Shown here: positions 16,884 to 24,456 of the stretch, one piece after another
Numbering within the stretch: position 1 is the stretch's first letter
Layout of the letters: each line of letters starts with the position of its first letter
Assembly (NCBI RefSeq): GCF_040655735.1
Contig: NZ_JBFAKK010000017.1
Coordinates: 99,163-163,162, forward strand
Direction: 5' to 3'
DNA: 64,000 nucleotides
Source: Phytomonospora sp040655735
GTDB lineage: Bacteria > Actinomycetota > Actinomycetes > Mycobacteriales > Micromonosporaceae
The notes under the pieces: model-generated
Database searches by the model: none
What the model was told of the DNA's origin: nothing
What the model saw: the letters and a program-made list of their open reading frames with translations, nothing else
Program-made: the position numbers and the translations under genes

Positions 16884-18398
16884 ATGGCCCACGAGACCGA
16901 ATGGCGCTGGACCCAATGGGGTCATGAGCGCCAGCAGAACCGCAACATCGGCTACCTCAACGAGGAACTGGCCTTTCAGCGCCGCGCCAACCGGCGCACC
17001 CAGGATGCCATGCGGGCACAGCTCACCCGCCTGTCCGGCGACCTGAGCGGGCGCATCGACACCATCGGCCGCGCCCTCGACTCCTTCGTCGAGCTGTCCG
17101 ACCTGCGCTTCGAACTCGCCGTCCACCAGCCCGCCGCGGCCGTGCGCGCGGCGGTGCGCGCCTACCTGGTCGCCGCCGCCGACAGCAGCGCCGTCGCGGC
17201 CGCCGAGCTGCCCGAGGCCACCGGCTACTGGCTGCGTCCGGCCGCGCTGGCGCTGTCGGCCCGCCTGACCGGCGACGGCTCCACCGCCCACCTCGCCGCC
17301 GCGCACGCCCTCGACCACCGCCGCACCGAGCTGTTCCTCGCCACCGCCCTGGCCGCCACCGGCCACCCCGACGCCGCCGCCGAACACCTCCCCCAGGCCG
17401 TCGGCGACTTCCACGGCGAACTCACCCGCGCGCAGCTCTCGCTGTGGCTGGGCTCCGTGCACGGCCACTTCGGGCGGACCGGGGACGACTTCCTCGACAC
17501 CTGGATGCGCGAGCGGCTCGCGGGAGACGAGGACCCGGCCGCCAAGGCGGCCTGGGACGAGTTCGGCGCGAAGCGGCTCCACGTCACCCCGGTGACCGGC
17601 GCTCCACGGGCCGCGCATTTCGCCGCGAGGCTGGACCGGCTGCGCGCCTTCTGCGTCGAGTCCATGGCCGCCGCTCCCCCGAAGGGCCGCGAGGAGCTGT
17701 TCTCCCTGATCGAGGACCTCGTCGACGAGGGCACGCCCCTGGAGGCGCCGCTGCTGCGCCGGTCGCTGGAGCTGCGCCGCCAGATCGAGGAGCGCACGAC
17801 CCAGCCCATGCCCGTCGAACACTTCGACGACCCCGCCGGGACCGTCGACGCCGTACTGGCCGGCGTCGCCGCCGGGGACGACCCGGCCGCCCGGGCACGG
17901 GCGATCACGGTGGGGGCGCCGCGCCTGCTGGCCATGTCGGAAAGGCTGCGCGCCGAGGCGACACTCCCCTTCGGCGAGAACACCCGCCAGGTCCGCCGAG
18001 CCGGCGTGACCCTGACCGTCAGCGCCATGGACACCCACACCGACGTCAGCGCGCTGCGCCCGGAGGTCGAGCGACGCCACCCGCGACCCGACCCGGTGCG
18101 CTGGGCACTGGCCGCGCTCGGCATGGCCGTGCTCGCGCTGGCCCTGACCTACCCCGTCCCGGGCCTGGCGATCCTGCTCGCGGCGGCCGCGATCGGGCTG
18201 GGCGTGAAGTGGTTCGCCGTCCGCAAGGCCGCCACCGAGACCGACGGCACCGTCGCCTACGTCATGAAGGCGCTGGAGAAGGACGTCGCCGCGGCCCACA
18301 AGGCGCTGATCGACCGGCGCGAACAGGCCGCCCTGGCCGCCACCGAGGCCGAGAGAGCGCACCGCGAACTCGCCGAGCTGCTCGGCGGGAAACAGTGA
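16884..18398 (+). CDS. Uncharacterised helical protein with C-terminal membrane hairpin
   Basis: Protein of 504 residues that I do not recognise. Residues 1-70 are charged (EWRWTQWGHERQQNRNIGYLNEEL) and include a coiled-coil-like stretch. Residues 75-400 are Ala-rich and helical, with a pattern like tetratricopeptide-type repeats. Two adjacent membrane helices lie at about 406-447, followed by a basic cytoplasmic coiled coil. No signal peptide is present, so it is probably a tail-anchored scaffold facing the cytoplasm. ATG at 16884 is chosen because the GGGGAG before it forms a ribosome site; longer frames overlap guaB1. It stands 58 nt after guaB1. Confidence 0.75.
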   Translation: MAHETEWRWTQWGHERQQNRNIGYLNEELAFQRRANRRTQDAMRAQLTRLSGDLSGRIDTIGRALDSFVELSDLRFELAVHQPAAAVRAAVRAYLVAAADSSAVAAAELPEATGYWLRPAALALSARLTGDGSTAHLAAAHALDHRRTELFLATALAATGHPDAAAEHLPQAVGDFHGELTRAQLSLWLGSVHGHFGRTGDDFLDTWMRERLAGDEDPAAKAAWDEFGAKRLHVTPVTGAPRAAHFAARLDRLRAFCVESMAAAPPKGREELFSLIEDLVDEGTPLEAPLLRRSLELRRQIEERTTQPMPVEHFDDPAGTVDAVLAGVAAGDDPAARARAITVGAPRLLAMSERLRAEATLPFGENTRQVRRAGVTLTVSAMDTHTDVSALRPEVERRHPRPDPVRWALAALGMAVLALALTYPVPGLAILLAAAAIGLGVKWFAVRKAATETDGTVAYVMKALEKDVAAAHKALIDRREQAALAATEAERAHRELAELLGGKQ

Positions 18399-18400
18399 GC

Positions 18401-18991
18401 TCAGGCGAGCGCGAGGCGCCCGTCGGTCTCGGTGTAGGCCTCGTCGGTGACCGGGCAGCGCCACGTGCCCTCGCCGTCGGCCACCAGGGGGCGTCCGGCG
18501 CGGCCGACCCAGCGGTGGAAGCGCGCGGGGTTGCCGATCACGAGGGCGAAGTCGGGGACGTCGCGGGTCACCACGGCGCCGGCGCCGACGATCGCGAAAC
18601 GGCCGATCGTCACACCCGCGACCACGACCGTGCGCGCGCCCAGGGCCGCGCCCTCGCGGACGGTGACGCCGGTGGCCTCCCAGTCGTCGCCGCCCTTGAG
18701 CTCGCCGTCGGGCGTGACGGCGCGCGGGTACTGGTCGTTGGTGAGGATGACGCCGGGGCCGAGGAAGACGCCGGCCTCCAGGTGCGCGGGCTCGAAGACC
18801 TGCGCCAGGTTCTGGATCTTGCAGCGGTCGCCGACCTGCACGCCGGGCCCGATGTAGGCGGAGCGGCCGATGACGCAGTCGCGCCCGATGACGGCGTTCT
18901 CGCGGATCTGGGTGAGGTGCCAGACTTTAGTACCCTCGCCGATAACGGCACGGGGGTCGACGTCGGTGCTCTCAGCGATCGTTACAGCCAC
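18401..18991 (-). CDS. Left-handed beta-helix acyltransferase (WbpD-like N-acetyltransferase)
   Basis: Protein of 196 residues. Hexapeptide repeats (isoleucine/valine every sixth residue, e.g. AVIGEGTKVW, CVIGRSAYIGPGVQVGD, RFAIVGAGAVVT) give a left-handed beta-helix. The central GVILTNDQYPRA loop and the VIGNPARFHRWVG end match UDP-2-acetamido-3-amino-glucuronate N-acetyltransferases of the WbpD group, which make acetylated sugars for cell-surface glycans. A short tail with GTWRCP follows. The sugar pathway genes are not adjacent. GTG start is leaderless, with TATCGT (19003-18998) 6 nt before it. Confidence 0.88.
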   Translation of the reverse strand: MAVTIAESTDVDPRAVIGEGTKVWHLTQIRENAVIGRDCVIGRSAYIGPGVQVGDRCKIQNLAQVFEPAHLEAGVFLGPGVILTNDQYPRAVTPDGELKGGDDWEATGVTVREGAALGARTVVVAGVTIGRFAIVGAGAVVTRDVPDFALVIGNPARFHRWVGRAGRPLVADGEGTWRCPVTDEAYTETDGRLALA

Positions 18992-18997
18992 GCGGCG

Positions 18998-19003
18998 ACG
19001 ATA
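18998..19003 (-). promoter_or_regulatory. -10 box of the leaderless acyltransferase gene
   Basis: TATCGT on the minus strand ends 6 nt before the GTG at 18991, with no ribosome site. Confidence 0.55.
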
Positions 19004-19128
19004 CAGCCCGTCGCGTCACACGGTGAGAGCACGATGGGGCGACCCCGCACGGCCAAGCGCGACCACATAGTCTCTATGACGTTCACGACACAGATCTGAC
19101 CGCGAGATCTCAATACCTGGAGGACGCC

Positions 19129-20043
19129 GTGGGCCGCCACAGCTCTGAAGAGGATGGCGCGCAGCCGGACGCACTCGACGCCGACGGCACGCCTGAACGC
19201 GACCGTGAGGCCGACGAGTTCTGGGACCTGGTCAACGTCGATCCGGTGGAGATCGCGCTGAGCAAGGGCGTCGGGTACACCCTGCGCGCCTACGTCACCG
19301 TCGAGAGCGCCGCCGACGAGGACGAAGAGGTCGAAGAGGCCGTCGAGGAGGACGAGGAGTCGCCGACCGAGACCGAAGAGGTCGAGGCCGCCGACGCCGA
19401 GGACACCGAGTCGGACGAGGACGACGACGAGCCCCGTAAGAAGGGCAAGGACGTCAAGGCCTCCGACGACGCCGACGAGGACGAAGAGCTCGAAGAGGAA
19501 GAAGAAGAGGAGATCGTCGTCGCGGCCCCCAAGGCCGAGATCGCCGAACTCGACATCGACGAGGCCCCCCGCTTCCTCACCGCCGACGGCAAGCTGCTGC
19601 TCTTCGAGACCCCCGAGCTGCTGACCGCCTTCGTGCGCGAGAACCACGACCACGACCTCGCCGACCTCGACAAGTGGGACGAGGTCGTCGCCAAGATCAA
19701 GCCCGAGTGGGTCGTACCCGGCGAAGAGGACTCCTACGAGCTCGACCTGGTCGTCGAGAACCTGCGCGGCGGCCACGACGTGTGGGACCACGACCTCATC
19801 ATCTCCGCCGGTGAACTGGCCCGCGACCTGGGCTACGCGCTCCACCTGAAGTCGGTGCTCACCGCCCTCGCACCCGGCTCCCCCATCGACGATCTCGACG
19901 ATGCCCTGCGCGCCGTCGAAGCCGGGGGGTTCGGGGGATTCTTCGCCAAGCGCCGTCTCCGTAAAATCGGGGCACAGCAGGCATCTCTGGCGTGGAGGTC
20001 CATCATCGGCAAGATATCTGCCGCAGTGGACTGGCGGAAGTAG
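19129..20043 (+). CDS. Acidic protein of unknown function
   Basis: Protein of 304 residues. GTG start with GGAGG 5 nt upstream. Residues 65-150 are a low-complexity acidic stretch (runs of Glu and Asp around a basic RKKGKD patch). Residues 150-285 are an ordered domain with FLTADGKLLLFETPELLTAFV, and WDEVVAKIKPEWVVPGEEDS, conserved-looking and rich in Trp/Asp. Homologous actinomycete proteins are often labelled 'primosomal protein' in databases, without proof. No signal peptide. The next gene starts 53 nt downstream, same direction, so they may share a transcript with the IS110-like gene and its roadblock partner. Confidence 0.7.
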   Translation: MGRHSSEEDGAQPDALDADGTPERDREADEFWDLVNVDPVEIALSKGVGYTLRAYVTVESAADEDEEVEEAVEEDEESPTETEEVEAADAEDTESDEDDDEPRKKGKDVKASDDADEDEELEEEEEEEIVVAAPKAEIAELDIDEAPRFLTADGKLLLFETPELLTAFVRENHDHDLADLDKWDEVVAKIKPEWVVPGEEDSYELDLVVENLRGGHDVWDHDLIISAGELARDLGYALHLKSVLTALAPGSPIDDLDDALRAVEAGGFGGFFAKRRLRKIGAQQASLAWRSIIGKISAAVDWRK

Positions 20044-20096
20044 CACTCTTCGGGGGAGCATCGGGACGGACCGTACGACTGGAGGGAGCAGACAGC

Positions 20097-21710
20097 GTGC
20101 GCATCTACTGTGGACTCGCCACGGCCGGGCATGCGTCTTTCGCCGCGATCGTGGACGACGCCGGGCGTGCCATCGCCGTCGCCGCGCTTGACGAGGACGG
20201 ACCACGCGCGTACACCGCGCTGTGCCAGCTGCTGGCCGCCCACGGCGGCGACCGGTACACGCCGATCGCCACCGACGACGGGTCGGGCACGACGCCACAG
20301 CTGTGCACCGCGGCAGGACACCCCGTCACGGTCACCGACGAGGAGATCATCGGCCGCTTCACGCGCGACGACCCCGCGGCCCGCCAGCCAGGCGCACAAC
20401 GCGCCCTGGCCGCCGCGCGGGCCCTTCAGACCGGCGCGGTCACCGCCATCGCCGGCGGCGCCGTCCGCAACCTCGCACGCCTGCGCCCGCTCCTGTGCTC
20501 CGCCGCCGCGCTCGCCGCCGGCCGCGCCACCGCCGTGTCGACGCTGCGCGGAGTCCTCCGCGAGCTCTACCCGGCGGCCCTGCGCGCCTTCGACGACCCC
20601 GGCGCGCCCCGCCCCCTCGCCGTCCTCGACGCGCTCCCCGAGCCCGCCGCGGCCGCCTACTGCCGGGAGGACGAGGTCGCACACGAGCTCGCCACCGCCG
20701 GCCTGCCCGACACCACCGGCGTCATCGTCGCCCTGCGCACCGCCGCCGCCGAGTACGCGCCGAGCCGCCGTTCCGGCGACGACGCGACCCGGGCCACCGT
20801 CCGAACGGCCGTGCAGGCCGTCCGTGTCTACGACGACGGCCTCAAAGGCCTCGCCGAGGCCCTGACCGAGCGTTTGAAGCAGAGCGGCGCCAGAGGGCAG
20901 ACCAGAACGCGCGGGGAGACGCCGGGCGTCGACCTGCCCGCCATGCCCGAGGAGCGCGGCAAGCGCAGGACCATACCGGCCCAGCGCATCACCGTGCCCC
21001 CCGCCGCCGTACCCGAACCCCCGCAGCAGGCGGCACCGCAGCCGCCGGTGGCGCCCCCCGTGCCGCCTTCGCGGCCCGCGCCCTCCGTCGAGGAGTCCCG
21101 CAGCTCGAAGATCACGTCGCTGCCGACCCGCCGCAGCGCCCGCGCCAAGAGCGACAGCGGCGGCTTCCCGCAGATGCCCGAGCCGCCCGTCTTCAACGAG
21201 GGCGCCACCTCCGCGCAACCCGTGCTCCCCCCGCACGCGGAGCCGGAAACGGTTCCCGCCGGGCTGAAGCTCCCGCCGCCCAACAACATCGCGCCGCCCC
21301 CCGTGCGGCCCGCGCCCCCCGTCCCCGAGATCGACGGCGACAACGACGAAGGCCTCACGATCTTCGCGCAGGCCAAGTCGGCCTGGTTCACCGGCGTGAA
21401 CGAGGACGAGGAGCCCACCGCGCTCGACTGGTCCATGCCGACCGACGAAGCCTGGCGCAGCGCGCAGAAGACGGTCACCCCGTCCACCGGAGAGGCCACC
21501 GCCAAGGGCCTCCCCCGCCGCGTCCCCCAGGCCAACCTCGTCCCCGGCTCGGCGCTGCCCGAAGACCCCGGACCCATCGCCATCGAACGCGACCCGCAAC
21601 TCATCGCCGCCAACACCGCCGGCTACTTCCGCGGCTGGAACCGCGCCCGCCGCGACGCCGTGGACGCGGCCCCGGTGGGAGCCAACGGATCGACGGTGCG
21701 CTTACTGTGA
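20097..21710 (+). CDS. IS110-transposase-like domain protein with a kinase-type C-terminal tail
   Basis: Protein of 537 residues. GTG at 20097 has GGAGGGA 9 nt upstream. Residues 1-260 resemble IS110-family transposases: an RNase H-like first strand (RIYCGLATAGHASFAAIVDD, where the usual catalytic Asp after Gly is replaced), and a helical stretch RPLLCSAAALAAGRATAVS then LRGVLRELYPAALRAF, like the IS110 LR(A/D)LL..FPALE region. The rest is Pro-rich and disordered, and carries blocks also found in the kinases at 2123 and 24453: IFAQAKSAWF, EAWRSAQ, and GLPRRVPQANLVPGS followed by RDPQLIAANTAGYFRG. Its stop overlaps the GTG of a roadblock gene. It is not flanked by terminal repeats, so it is probably a domesticated, non-mobile protein. 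Confidence 0.65.
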   Translation: MRIYCGLATAGHASFAAIVDDAGRAIAVAALDEDGPRAYTALCQLLAAHGGDRYTPIATDDGSGTTPQLCTAAGHPVTVTDEEIIGRFTRDDPAARQPGAQRALAAARALQTGAVTAIAGGAVRNLARLRPLLCSAAALAAGRATAVSTLRGVLRELYPAALRAFDDPGAPRPLAVLDALPEPAAAAYCREDEVAHELATAGLPDTTGVIVALRTAAAEYAPSRRSGDDATRATVRTAVQAVRVYDDGLKGLAEALTERLKQSGARGQTRTRGETPGVDLPAMPEERGKRRTIPAQRITVPPAAVPEPPQQAAPQPPVAPPVPPSRPAPSVEESRSSKITSLPTRRSARAKSDSGGFPQMPEPPVFNEGATSAQPVLPPHAEPETVPAGLKLPPPNNIAPPPVRPAPPVPEIDGDNDEGLTIFAQAKSAWFTGVNEDEEPTALDWSMPTDEAWRSAQKTVTPSTGEATAKGLPRRVPQANLVPGSALPEDPGPIAIERDPQLIAANTAGYFRGWNRARRDAVDAAPVGANGSTVRLL

Positions 21711-22111
21711 CGAACCTAGGTGTATACGAGCGAAGCCTGAGCATGCTGCTCGCCTCGCTGGTGGCCCGGACACCCGGACTCACACACGCCGTGCTCGTCT
21801 CGGCCGAAGGCGTCCCACTCGCCATGTCGCACGGCCTGCCGCTGGAGCGCGCCTCGCAGCTGTCGTCCATCGGGGCGGGCCTGCTGTCCATCGGCGACGG
21901 CGCCGGGCAGGTCATGACGACCGGTCACACCCACCAGGTGATGGTGGAGATGGCGGAGGGAATCCTGCTGACCGCGCCCGTCGGACCGGCGATCTCGCTG
22001 ACCCTGCTCGCGGTGACCGAGTGCAACCGGGAACTGCTCGGGTACGAGATCGGGCAGTTCACGACCCAGGTCGGGCCGCTGCTGGACGAGGCGCTGGGCG
22101 GCGGGCGGTAA
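21707..22111 (+). CDS. Roadblock/LC7 domain protein
   Basis: Protein of 134 residues with the roadblock/LC7 pattern: LLASLVARTPGLTHAVLVSAEGVPLAMS, then ASQLSSIGAGLLSI, an HQVMVEMAEGILL strand and a final amphipathic helix. GTG start overlaps the TGA of the IS110-like gene (GTGA), as for the other two roadblock genes here. It should form a complex with the tail-bearing protein encoded upstream. No GTPase or DUF742 gene is attached. The whole gene is overlapped on the other strand by the open frame of the acetyltransferase gene. Confidence 0.88.
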   Translation: MTNLGVYERSLSMLLASLVARTPGLTHAVLVSAEGVPLAMSHGLPLERASQLSSIGAGLLSIGDGAGQVMTTGHTHQVMVEMAEGILLTAPVGPAISLTLLAVTECNRELLGYEIGQFTTQVGPLLDEALGGGR

Positions 22112-22696
22112 CCGATCCGCTCGCGCCGGGCGGTCGATCCGGTAGACGTGGTGAGCGCGGCCGTCGGCCGGGTTGTCGGGCTCCAGTGCGGCCTCGGCGA
22201 CCCGCCGCAGCCCTGCCTTCTCCAGCGCCCCCCACGACGCCCGGTTGCCCACCTGCACCGGCACCACGATCGCGGTGACGTCGGGGCGCTCGGTCCACGT
22301 CGCCTCGACGAGCGCCCGGATCATCGCGGCGCCGTACCCGCGGCCCACGAAGCCCGGAGCGCCGATCAAGTAGTCGATCGTCGCCGCCCCCGCCGGCATG
22401 TCCACCCCGGCGGCCACCAGCTCGGCCAGATAGTCGGGGTAGTCGGCGAACAGGCACCGCTGCACCAGTCCCAGCGGCTCCCCGTCGAAGAAGACGAGCA
22501 GGTCCTCCGACGGCTCCTCCCCCCGAGCCGCCGGCCCGAAGTCGCGCGCCACCGCCTCCGCGGACGTCTCGTGGTTCCACCACCGCGCGACATGCGGCTC
22601 CCGCAACCAACCCCGCAGCAGAGGGAAGTCGGACTCACGCAGCCGCCGCCAGGTCAACCCCTTTGGAACGACGGGCTCGGTGCCGAGGACGCTCAC
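21716..22696 (-). CDS. GNAT acetyltransferase, aminoglycoside 6'-acetyltransferase-like, with an over-long frame
   Basis: The first about 185 residues are an AAC(6')/IucB-type GNAT domain: LTWRRLRESDFPLLRGWLREPHVARWW, then DYLIGAPGFVGRGYGAAMIRAL (acetyl-CoA loop) and NRASWGALEKAGLRRV. GTG at 22696 is the best start. Family members are about 170-190 residues and should end near 22130, but the frame has no stop until 21716 and so reads antisense through the whole roadblock gene, giving 326 residues. Either a stop codon has been lost or a frameshift (biological or sequencing) moved the end. The substrate is unknown; such enzymes acetylate aminoglycosides or amines on lysine-like groups. Confidence 0.65.
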   Translation of the reverse strand: MSVLGTEPVVPKGLTWRRLRESDFPLLRGWLREPHVARWWNHETSAEAVARDFGPAARGEEPSEDLLVFFDGEPLGLVQRCLFADYPDYLAELVAAGVDMPAGAATIDYLIGAPGFVGRGYGAAMIRALVEATWTERPDVTAIVVPVQVGNRASWGALEKAGLRRVAEAALEPDNPADGRAHHVYRIDRPARADRLPPAAQRLVQQRPDLGRELPDLVPEQFPVALGHREQGQRDRRSDGRGQQDSLRHLHHHLVGVTGRHDLPGAVADGQQARPDGRQLRGALQRQAVRHGEWDAFGRDEHGVCESGCPGHQRGEQHAQASLVYT

Positions 22697-22805
22697 GGGC
22701 CGACGGTAGCAGGGCAGGGTCGGGGGGACGGTCGGGTCTTGAGAGCCCGAGTCGACCGAGCCGTGGCGTGGGCGCGCCGTCGCCCCACTTCGAACCCAAC
22801 GCAAA

Positions 22806-22829
22806 ACCGCCCCACCAAGGCGGGGCGGT
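22806..22829 (-). terminator. Terminator of the conservon operon
   Basis: An 8-bp stem (22806-22813 with 22822-22829) is followed on the minus strand by a TTTT run, just past the stop of the GTPase gene. Confidence 0.75.
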
Positions 22830-22845
22830 CCACGTCATGCGGGTC

Positions 22846-23442
22846 CTACTGCGCGGCTCCGACCGTGCCGGCGCCGGCGCGGCGCATCGTCAGCACGTAC
22901 TCGACCAGCGTGATCAGCACCTGCTTGGTCGACTCGCGGCTGCGGGCGTCGGTGGTCACGATGGGCGTGTTCGGCGAGACCGCGAGGGCCTCGCGCACGT
23001 CGTTGACGTCGTGCTGCTGCCTGCCGTCGAAGCAGTTCAGCGCGATGAGGTAGGGCAGTCGCCGGTGTTCGAAGAAGTCGATGGCGGCGAAGCAGTCGGC
23101 AAGGCGGCGAGTATCGACTATTACGACCGCGCCGATCGCTCCTCGTACCAGCTCGTCCCACATGAACCAGAACCGTGTCTGGCCAGGGGTTCCGAACAGG
23201 TAGAGAATCAGGTCCGAGTCGATCGTGATACGGCCGAAGTCCATCGCCACCGTGGTGGTGGTCTTGTCCTGGACCATCTCGTTGTCGTCGACGCCTTCGC
23301 TGGCGGAGGTCATGATGGCCTCGGTGGTCAGCGGAGTGATCTCCGAGACCGATCCGACCAAGGTCGTCTTCCCAACGCCGAATCCGCCTGCGATGACGAT
23401 CTTCGCCGAGGTCACGCGGTTGTTCGGTTGACGGATGGACAC
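22846..23442 (-). CDS. Conservon small GTPase (CvnD-like)
   Basis: Protein of 198 residues. GTG at 23442 has GGAGG 7 nt upstream. It has a P-loop GGFGVGKTTLVG (about 20-31), a switch region with TTTTVAMDFGRI, a Walker B/switch II segment LYLFGTPGQTRFWFMW, and the specificity motif ALNCFDG (in place of NKxD), as in the MglA-like GTPases of actinomycete conservons. With the kinase, roadblock and DUF742 proteins it forms a membrane-associated complex resembling eukaryotic G-protein systems. It starts 1 nt after the DUF742 stop. In Streptomyces, conservons affect development and antibiotic production. Confidence 0.93.
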   Translation of the reverse strand: MSIRQPNNRVTSAKIVIAGGFGVGKTTLVGSVSEITPLTTEAIMTSASEGVDDNEMVQDKTTTTVAMDFGRITIDSDLILYLFGTPGQTRFWFMWDELVRGAIGAVVIVDTRRLADCFAAIDFFEHRRLPYLIALNCFDGRQQHDVNDVREALAVSPNTPIVTTDARSRESTKQVLITLVEYVLTMRRAGAGTVGAAQ

Positions 23443-23443
23443 G

Positions 23444-23830
23444 TCAGAGCCTCCGGAGTCCACTTAGTACCCTTTCCAGCAGTTCGGTGCCCACCAGGTC
23501 ACCGCCCCCATCACTAATCCCCGAGGGCTCGTGCACGGCCAGCAGGCCGTCGGCCGCCATGTCCGCGACGAGGACTCGCGCCACTCCGAGAGGCATGCGC
23601 ATGTGCGCCGCGATCTCGGCGAGCGACTGGAGTCTCGTTCCGCACATACCCGCGATCGTCGCCTGTTCACGCCCGGAGGACAGGCCGTTCAGCCTGCCAC
23701 GAGCGGTGGTCTCGACCAACGCCTCCATGGCGATCTCAAGGCGCGGGCGGGTGCGGCCTCTGGTGACGGCATATGGCCGTACCAGCGCACCGGTCGGCTC
23801 GTGGTCCCGATCAACGACCATCGTCCTCAC
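23444..23830 (-). CDS. DUF742 protein (CvnC-like)
   Basis: Protein of 128 residues with the DUF742 pattern: VRPYAVTRGRTRP (about 17-29), LEIAMEALVETT, a winged-helix-like core with LAEIAAHMRMPLGVARVLVADMAADGLL and the end LLERVLSGLRRL. It is the third member of the conservon. The start is GTG with AAGGA just before it. It is separated from the upstream roadblock gene by 170 nt (23831-24000), in which I see no gene; the gap may hold an internal promoter for DUF742 and the GTPase (a weak TGACCT / TTAACA pair on the minus strand). Confidence 0.9.
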   Translation of the reverse strand: MRTMVVDRDHEPTGALVRPYAVTRGRTRPRLEIAMEALVETTARGRLNGLSSGREQATIAGMCGTRLQSLAEIAAHMRMPLGVARVLVADMAADGLLAVHEPSGISDGGGDLVGTELLERVLSGLRRL

Positions 23831-24000
23831 ATCCTTGAGTCTTCACGGAGTGTTAAAGCTCTGTCTTGGCTGTAGGTCACGTCGTCGGGCTCCTAGCCTT
23901 TGTCCACGTTGCACGGTACCGCACGCAGGCTGGTAGTTCCCGTTCTCCTCCGGGGCAAGGGAACGAGCGCGATCATCCGACCTCGCGTTCGGCGATTCGA

Positions 24001-24456
24001 TCACCGTGCGGCCTCCCGGGCGGCCGGGGTGAGGGCCTGACCGACGCGGTCGACGAGCAGGGCCATTTCGTAGCCGACCTGGCCGACGTCGCAGTTGCGC
24101 GCGGCCAGCACGGCGAAAGAGGAACCGTCCGAAATGGACATCAGGAAGAGGAATCCGTTGTCCATCTCGACGACTGTCTGGAGGACGGCGCCGCCCTCGA
24201 AGCAGCGCGAGGCGCCCTGGGTGAGGCTGACCAGGCCCGAGGCGACGGCGGCGAGCTGGTCGGCGCGGTCGCGGGGCAGGTCGCGCGAGGACGCGAGCAG
24301 GAGCCCGTCGGCCGACACCGCGACGGCGTGCGCCACTCCGGGCACCCGGTCGGCGAAGCCGGCGAGGAGCCAGCCCAGGTCCTGCATGCCGCGAGGGCCT
24401 GCCTGCGACGGGGCGGGGCCACGCTGGTGGCCGTGTGCCGTGTGAGGGAGAGTCAT
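24001..24456 (-). CDS. Roadblock/LC7 domain protein (CvnB-like)
   Basis: Protein of 151 residues: a 23-residue His/Pro-rich leader, then the roadblock fold (LGWLLAGFADRVPGVAHAV, then SADGLLLASS, LAAVASGLVSL, EMDNGFLFLMSIS). ATG overlaps the kinase TGA (ATGA). It is the second member of the complete conservon and the likely link between kinase and GTPase. Close in pattern to the roadblock protein at 1731. Confidence 0.92.
   Translation of the reverse strand: MTLPHTAHGHQRGPAPSQAGPRGMQDLGWLLAGFADRVPGVAHAVAVSADGLLLASSRDLPRDRADQLAAVASGLVSLTQGASRCFEGGAVLQTVVEMDNGFLFLMSISDGSSFAVLAARNCDVGQVGYEMALLVDRVGQALTPAAREAAR

Noticed and set aside
20097..21710. Active IS110 element
   Set aside because: The first catalytic Asp is replaced, the usual C-terminal domain is absent, and the gene is translationally coupled to a roadblock gene.
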